Below, in pieces: positions 6,383 through 9,485 of a stretch of DNA of 9,485 nt. The stretch is from Acidobacteriota bacterium. GTDB taxonomy: Bacteria > Acidobacteriota > Terriglobia > Terriglobales > Acidobacteriaceae. The stretch's first letter is position 1; each line of letters begins with the position of its first letter. The stretch lies in contig JAJXXG010001252.1 in NCBI GenBank assembly GCA_021781255.1, positions 1 to 9,485 of the forward strand, read 5' to 3'. A program made the translations under genes and the position numbers. Below the pieces are notes generated by a model. The model saw only the letters and a program-made list of their open reading frames with translations. It searched no databases and was not told the DNA's origin.

Positions 6383-7384
6383 GTGAAAAAGATCGTTGTT
6401 GCAGTTGGATTGTTTGCGCTGGCACTTGGCGCGGCCCAAGCCCAGAAGTTGACCGGAGCGGGCGCAACCTTCCCCTATCCGATCTATGGGAAGTGGTTCG
6501 GCGAGTACAGCGCTGCGCATCCGGGCGTTCAGGTCAACTACCAGCCTATCGGTTCAGGCGGCGGCATCGCCCAGGTAACGAAGGGCATTGTGGACTTTGG
6601 CGCTTCAGACATGCCGATGACTGACGATATGCTGGCGCGGTCGAAGGTGAAGCTGATTCACCTGCCGACGGTGCTGGGCGCGGTGGTTCCGGTGTACAAC
6701 GTGCCGGGAGCGGCTGATATCCGCTTCAGCCCGGATGTGCTGGCTGATATCTACCTGGGCAAGATCACAAACTGGAATGACGCGCGCATTGCCAAGGACA
6801 ACCCTGGCGCCCAACTGCCCGACCAGAAGATCATCGTGGTGCACCGCTCGGATGGCTCCGGCACCAGCTTCATCTGGACCGACTACCTGAGCAAGGTGAG
6901 CAAGGAATGGGCGAGCGGGCCGGGCAGCGGCACATCGCCGCGCTGGCCGGTGGGTGTGGGCGGCAAGGGCAATGAGGGCGTTTCAGGCCTGGTGCGCCAA
7001 CTGCCGGGAGCTATCGGCTATGTGGAGCTGATTTATGCGCTGCAGAACAAGATCAGCTATGGCGCTATCCGCAACGCAGCAGGGAACTGGCTGAAGGCTT
7101 CCATCCCAGGCGTGACCGAGGCGGCTGCCGGTATCAAGAATATGCCAGCGGACTTCCGCGTATCGATCACGAATGCGCCGGGCGCGACCGCTTATCCAAT
7201 CTCGAGCTTCACGTATCTCCTGATCCCGGTCTCGTCGAACAATGCGGAGAATCGCAAGGTGCTGAAGGACATGCTGAGCTGGATTGTGAAGTCGGGCGAA
7301 AGCGAAGCCTCGTCACTTTCGTATGCGCCGCTGCCGCAGAACGTGGCGGACAAGGTACTGAAGACGGTCTACTCGCTGCAGTAA
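6383..7384 (+). CDS. pstS: Periplasmic phosphate-binding protein PstS
   Basis: The 333-residue substrate-binding subunit of the high-affinity phosphate ABC transporter. It has a classical signal peptide: MKK, a hydrophobic core at 4-17, and a predicted cut after AQA at residue 20. The phosphate-binding loops of the family are present: GAGATFPYPIY (25-35), GSGGGIAQ (57-64), FGASDMPM (72-79, with D76 as the expected phosphate-contacting Asp) and RSDGSGTSFIWTDYL (155-169). Length fits PstS (about 320-350). The GTG start at 6383 has GGGAGAG six bases upstream. The gene lies 120 bp after phoR and may be both co-transcribed with it and driven by its own promoter. No pstC, pstA, pstB or phoU follows: the next gene is convergent cyaY. 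The permease genes must be elsewhere or absent. Confidence 0.94.
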   Translation: MKKIVVAVGLFALALGAAQAQKLTGAGATFPYPIYGKWFGEYSAAHPGVQVNYQPIGSGGGIAQVTKGIVDFGASDMPMTDDMLARSKVKLIHLPTVLGAVVPVYNVPGAADIRFSPDVLADIYLGKITNWNDARIAKDNPGAQLPDQKIIVVHRSDGSGTSFIWTDYLSKVSKEWASGPGSGTSPRWPVGVGGKGNEGVSGLVRQLPGAIGYVELIYALQNKISYGAIRNAAGNWLKASIPGVTEAAAGIKNMPADFRVSITNAPGATAYPISSFTYLLIPVSSNNAENRKVLKDMLSWIVKSGESEASSLSYAPLPQNVADKVLKTVYSLQ

Positions 7385-7467
7385 CCGCTTTGGATGCAGA
7401 TGCCCCAACTTTTTCGGCGCGCGTGAATCGCGGTCCGGGGAGAGTGGGCCATTTTTATGCGGCTCGC

Positions 7468-7501
7468 CAACAGCCGATGCGACTTTCAAGCGCGGCTGTT
7501 G
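7468..7501. terminator. Inverted repeat between convergent pstS and cyaY
   Basis: CAACAGCCG (7468-7476) and CGGCTGTTG (7493-7501) form a perfect 9-bp stem with a 16-base loop. It lies 83 bp past the pstS stop and 7 bp from the end of cyaY, the place for a two-way terminator. Neither side has a T-run directly after the stem, so this is probable rather than certain. Confidence 0.45.
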
Positions 7502-7508
7502 CACGGCG

Positions 7509-7835
7509 TCAGGCTGACTCGCAGAATTCGTCGATGAGACGATCGACGAGCGGCGTGAGCTGCTCGCCGGTGCGGGGCAGTACGAATGCGGCGGCGGCCT
7601 GATCCCAGTCAAGCTTGAAGCTGGTTGAGAGGGCAGATATCCATATTTGCCGCACGGGCGTGTTGGGCGTAATCACAAACTTGCTCGCGGGCTCTTCAAA
7701 CACGACATTCAAGACGCCATTCTGCTCCTCGACCTCGAAGGCTGCGCCCTGCTCTTCCTCGCGCAAAATCAAATGCCTCTTGAGCGCATCCAGCGCTGAA
7801 TCGGCCATCCGGCGGAATTCCAGTTCTTCCATCAT
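7509..7835 (-). CDS. cyaY: Frataxin-like iron-binding protein CyaY
   Basis: A 108-residue protein of the frataxin/CyaY family, which binds iron and modulates iron-sulfur cluster assembly through the cysteine desulfurase IscS. The N-terminal helix EELEFRRMADSALDALKRHL carries the acidic face typical of the family (compare EFHRLADQL in E. coli CyaY). It is followed by strands NGVLNVVFEE (39-48) and KFVITPNTPVRQIW (52-65, the most conserved part), then LDWD and the C-terminal helix LTPLVDRLIDEF. Length matches CyaY (about 106). The late Trp usually found before the last helix is replaced by F84. The frame is open further upstream to 7979, but the extra residues look unrelated. ATG at 7835 and ATG at 7832 are adjacent, and GGGG at 7838-7841 suits the second one better. 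No isc or suf gene is in the window. It is convergent with pstS. Confidence 0.82.
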   Translation of the reverse strand: MMEELEFRRMADSALDALKRHLILREEEQGAAFEVEEQNGVLNVVFEEPASKFVITPNTPVRQIWISALSTSFKLDWDQAAAAFVLPRTGEQLTPLVDRLIDEFCESA

Positions 7836-7973
7836 GGCCCCAGTGTAACAACCAGGGCGCAGCCTGGAGGAAGGCAGGCACGAAGAGAAAGGCGCGGCGA
7901 GGCGTCCGGTATGGGGAGGCATTCTTAATGGCGCCTCATGTTCGCTTTCGGCGAGTCGATATCTGGAGGAGTA

Positions 7974-8030
7974 ATGCACTCTGGAGCAAGGAGACGGCCC
8001 CTATGGGAATCGGTCCGATTGCCAATGTAA
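7974..8030 (+). CDS. 18-codon mini-ORF, possible leader peptide
   Basis: ATG at 7974 follows a strong GGAGGA (7965-7970) and encodes MHSGARRRPLWESVRLPM before TAA at 8028-8030. It overlaps, in another frame, the start of the small protein at 8003 and spans its ribosome-binding site, so ribosomes translating it would cover that site. It could be a regulatory leader or a chance ORF. The Arg-rich run RRR is its only notable feature. Confidence 0.35.
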   Translation: MHSGARRRPLWESVRLPM

Positions 8031-8275
8031 GCCTCGATGCGGTGATCAGCAGCGGGCACACTGATGCGACTCCCATTAAGATGACTAGGGTTGAGAACTC
8101 GGCGAGCCCCAGTGACGACTCCTACTCGCCCTGTGAAGGCTGCCCGGCGGGCGGCGCGGAGGATGACGGCGCGGGCGACGAGCGCGAAGGCCAGCCGGAG
8201 GGCGGAGAAGAAGAGGCCGCAGGGGAGCCGGCCGGCGAGACGGGCCCGGGGGGCCAATTGAGCATCTTTGCCTGA
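8003..8275 (+). CDS. Small acidic protein of unknown function with a CxxC motif
   Basis: A 90-residue protein I do not recognise. ATG at 8003 is preceded by a strong AAGGAGA (7988-7994) eight bases upstream, which makes it a better start than the in-frame ATG at 7928, which has no such site. The N-terminal third (1-31) is mixed and hydrophobic, starting MGIGPIANVSLDAVI. Then comes SDDSYSPCEGCP with a CxxC pair at C44/C47, a low-complexity Gly/Glu/Asp/Ala stretch (49-84), and a short hydrophobic end, GQLSIFA. There is no signal peptide or membrane segment. The composition suggests a largely disordered protein. CxxC could bind metal or be redox-active, but two cysteines alone do not show this. 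It stands alone between cyaY (divergent) and the MarR gene (119 bp downstream). Confidence 0.6.
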   Translation: MGIGPIANVSLDAVISSGHTDATPIKMTRVENSASPSDDSYSPCEGCPAGGAEDDGAGDEREGQPEGGEEEAAGEPAGETGPGGQLSIFA

Positions 8276-8351
8276 CGGCCATGGGATTGCCGCCTTGCGC
8301 GCGGTTGGCCTTACTCAAGTCGAGCGTCAGGCCATTCAACGCATGGCACGC

Positions 8352-8388
8352 TATAACATATCGCTAAACGATATGATCGTGATACGAT
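8352..8388 (+). promoter_or_regulatory. MarR gene promoter with palindromic operators
   Basis: A -10-like TATAAC (8352-8357) runs into a perfect palindrome, CATATCGCTAAACGATATG (8357-8375; 7-bp arms, 5-bp spacer). A second palindrome follows directly, ATCGTGATACGAT (8376-8388; 5-bp arms), ending seven bases before the MarR start. CGATA occurs at 8369 and 8385 and inverted at 8359-8363. Such paired palindromes over the start site are the usual arrangement for an autorepressing MarR protein. No good -35 was seen 17 bp upstream, and no ribosome-binding site precedes the ATG. Confidence 0.6.
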
Positions 8389-8394
8389 ACAATC

Positions 8395-8898
8395 ATGAAG
8401 ACGCTTTCCGGGCCAATGCGCAGGGCCCCTGCCTTATCCGCTGGCGAGCTTGACATTGCCCAATTGCAGCGCCTTGCCGAGTTCCGATTTCAGCTTCGCC
8501 GTTTTCTGCATGTGAGCCAGGTTGCCGCCGAGGAGGCGGGCCTGCGCAACCAGCAATATCAGATGCTGCAATGCGTCTGCGGCATGCCTGACGGGATCGA
8601 GCCGACAATCGCGAATGTCGCGGCGCGCATGCTGCTGAGGCACAACAGCACGGTTGAGCTGGTGGACCGCACCATCGAGCAGGGGTTTCTGCGGCGGTGT
8701 GCCGATCCAAACGACCATCGCAAGATGCTGCTACGCGTTACCGCGCAGGGGGAACGGATACTGGCCTCGCTGGCTGAGTTTCATATGCGCGAGCTGGAGC
8801 AGTCTGGTCCGGAGCTGGTGCGCGCACTGCGCCATGTTCTGCGCCCAAATGCGCTGCGTAAAGGGCCAGCGCGCGACCGGGGCAGGGAAACACGATGA
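8395..8898 (+). CDS. MarR family transcriptional regulator
   Basis: A 167-residue dimeric winged-helix regulator. The N-terminal dimerisation helix (about 18-48) is followed by the DNA-binding region: PTIANVAARMLLRHNSTVELVDRTIEQGFLRR (70-101), then the wing with the family's D-x-x-D-x-R signature, DPNDHRK (104-110), and LLRVTAQGERIL. The C-terminal helix (about 122-150) completes the dimer interface, and a basic tail ends the protein. Cysteines at 60, 62 and 102 sit near the DNA-binding domain and could sense oxidants, but OhrR-type sensors use an N-terminal Cys, so this is speculative. The palindromes just upstream suggest autoregulation. Its TGA overlaps the ATG of the CLC gene (ATGA at 8895-8898), so the pair is translationally coupled and the channel is a probable target. 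The ligand is unknown. Confidence 0.9.
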   Translation: MKTLSGPMRRAPALSAGELDIAQLQRLAEFRFQLRRFLHVSQVAAEEAGLRNQQYQMLQCVCGMPDGIEPTIANVAARMLLRHNSTVELVDRTIEQGFLRRCADPNDHRKMLLRVTAQGERILASLAEFHMRELEQSGPELVRALRHVLRPNALRKGPARDRGRETR

Positions 8899-9485
8899 AG
8901 GGTGCAGGATTGCCTTCGAACGCGCGTCTGCGGGATTTCAACGCCGATCCGCGGATAATGCTGCTTAGCCTGCTGGGAGCGCTGCTGGGCGGCGCTGGCG
9001 CAGTGCTGGCCTGGATGTTGCTGCACCTGATCTATGCGGCCACAAACCTTTTTTACTATCAGCGGTTGAGCTGGAGCTTCGTATCGCCCGCGCAGAACGT
9101 GCTTGGCTGGCTCGCTGTTTTTGTTCCGATTGCCGGTGGCATCATAATTGGCGTCATGGCGCGGTTCGGATCGGACAAGATTCGTGGTCACGGCATGCCG
9201 GAGGCGATTGAGGCGATCCTGATGCAAGGGGCTCGTATTCATCCGCGCGTGGCTATTTTCAAGCCGCTCTCCGCGGCGGTCGCAATTGGCTCAGGGGGCC
9301 CTTTTGGAGCGGAAGGGCCGATTATTATGACGGCGGGCTCGGTGGGATCGCTCCTGGGGCAACTGTTTCATCTGACAGATGCCGAGCGCACGACTCTGCT
9401 GGTTGCCGGAGCAGCAGCGGGTATGACCGGCGTGTTTTCAACCCCGTTGGCGGCCGTGCTGCTTGCGGTGGAATTGCTGCTGTTT
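8895..9485 (+). CDS. CLC-type chloride channel/antiporter, partial at right edge
   Basis: The first 197 residues of a CLC-family anion channel or Cl-/H+ antiporter, cut by the window end. Hydrophobic helices fit at about 20-50 and 67-90. The filter motifs are present in order: GHGMPEA (98-104; in place of GSGIPE of E. coli ClcA, with His at the central Ser position, a variant I recall as common in bacterial CLCs), GAEGP (138-142; usually G-K/R-EGP), with E140 as the gating/external glutamate needed for proton coupling, and GVFSTPLAAVLLAVE (179-193; the GxFxP motif). The retained E140 favours gated transport. ATG at 8895 follows AGGGA (8884-8888) and overlaps the MarR stop by four bases. Whether CBS domains or the proton-pathway internal glutamate follow cannot be seen. 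In other bacteria such proteins serve extreme acid resistance. Confidence 0.9.
   Translation, partial: MKGAGLPSNARLRDFNADPRIMLLSLLGALLGGAGAVLAWMLLHLIYAATNLFYYQRLSWSFVSPAQNVLGWLAVFVPIAGGIIIGVMARFGSDKIRGHGMPEAIEAILMQGARIHPRVAIFKPLSAAVAIGSGGPFGAEGPIIMTAGSVGSLLGQLFHLTDAERTTLLVAGAAAGMTGVFSTPLAAVLLAVELLLF

Noticed and set aside
7836..7979. Longer start for cyaY at 7979
   Set aside because: The extra 48 residues resemble no part of CyaY, and the 108-residue form has the usual family length.
7928..8002. N-terminal extension of the small acidic protein to an ATG at 7928
   Set aside because: No ribosome-binding site precedes 7928, while AAGGAGA stands at the right distance before 8003.
7925..8257. 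110-residue minus-strand frame opposite the small protein
   Set aside because: Arg/Ala-rich composition, no ribosome-binding site noted and no domain; a shadow of the plus-strand gene.
8281..8320. Hairpin (CCGC/GCGG inside GGCCA/TGGCC) after the small protein gene
   Set aside because: The stems are only 4-5 bp with a large outer loop and no T-run; not better than chance in GC-rich DNA.

Overview
The window most likely comes from an Acidobacteriota chromosome, probably a Terriglobia / Acidobacterium-type soil bacterium. The grounds are a GC-rich coding style, free use of TTG and GTG starts, a bacillithiol deacetylase (bacillithiol is made by Firmicutes, Deinococcus-Thermus, Bacteroidetes and Acidobacteria), and a phoB-phoR-pstS block. 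This assignment is inference from gene content; no marker gene such as rRNA is present. No tRNA, rRNA, CRISPR array, insertion sequence or prophage gene was seen.

Layout, left to right. (1) 84-2266, plus strand: a predicted lipoprotein with a beta-propeller look, followed 5 bp later by bshB1, the deacetylase of bacillithiol synthesis. (2) 2267-2500: a short gap with an orphan stretch that reads like the C-terminal tail of a lost gene. (3) 2501-3664, minus strand: a half-size TauE/SafE-type membrane protein and an AqpZ-like aquaporin, with a strong GC-rich hairpin between them. (4) 3665-4006: a 342-bp divergent intergenic region with a candidate promoter for phoB. (5) 4007-7384, plus strand: phoB, phoR and pstS, the phosphate-starvation two-component system and the phosphate-binding protein. 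The pstCAB-phoU genes that often follow pstS are absent; a convergent gene follows, with a hairpin in between. (6) 7509-7835, minus strand: a frataxin/CyaY homologue. (7) 7974-8275, plus strand: an unrecognised 90-residue acidic small protein with its own strong ribosome-binding site, preceded by an overlapping 18-codon mini-ORF that also has a strong site. (8) 8357-9485, plus strand: a MarR-family regulator behind a compact set of palindromes. Its stop codon overlaps the start of a CLC-type chloride channel/antiporter, which runs off the right edge.

How the genes fit together. PhoR (sensor kinase) and PhoB (response regulator) should control phosphate-limitation genes, with PstS as the obvious local target. 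The MarR regulator probably represses its own promoter through the palindromes, and with it the translationally coupled CLC gene. BshB1 and CyaY belong to thiol/redox and iron-sulfur housekeeping and have no clear link to their neighbours. The least explained part is 7836-8394, where the small acidic protein and its overlapping mini-ORF lie.
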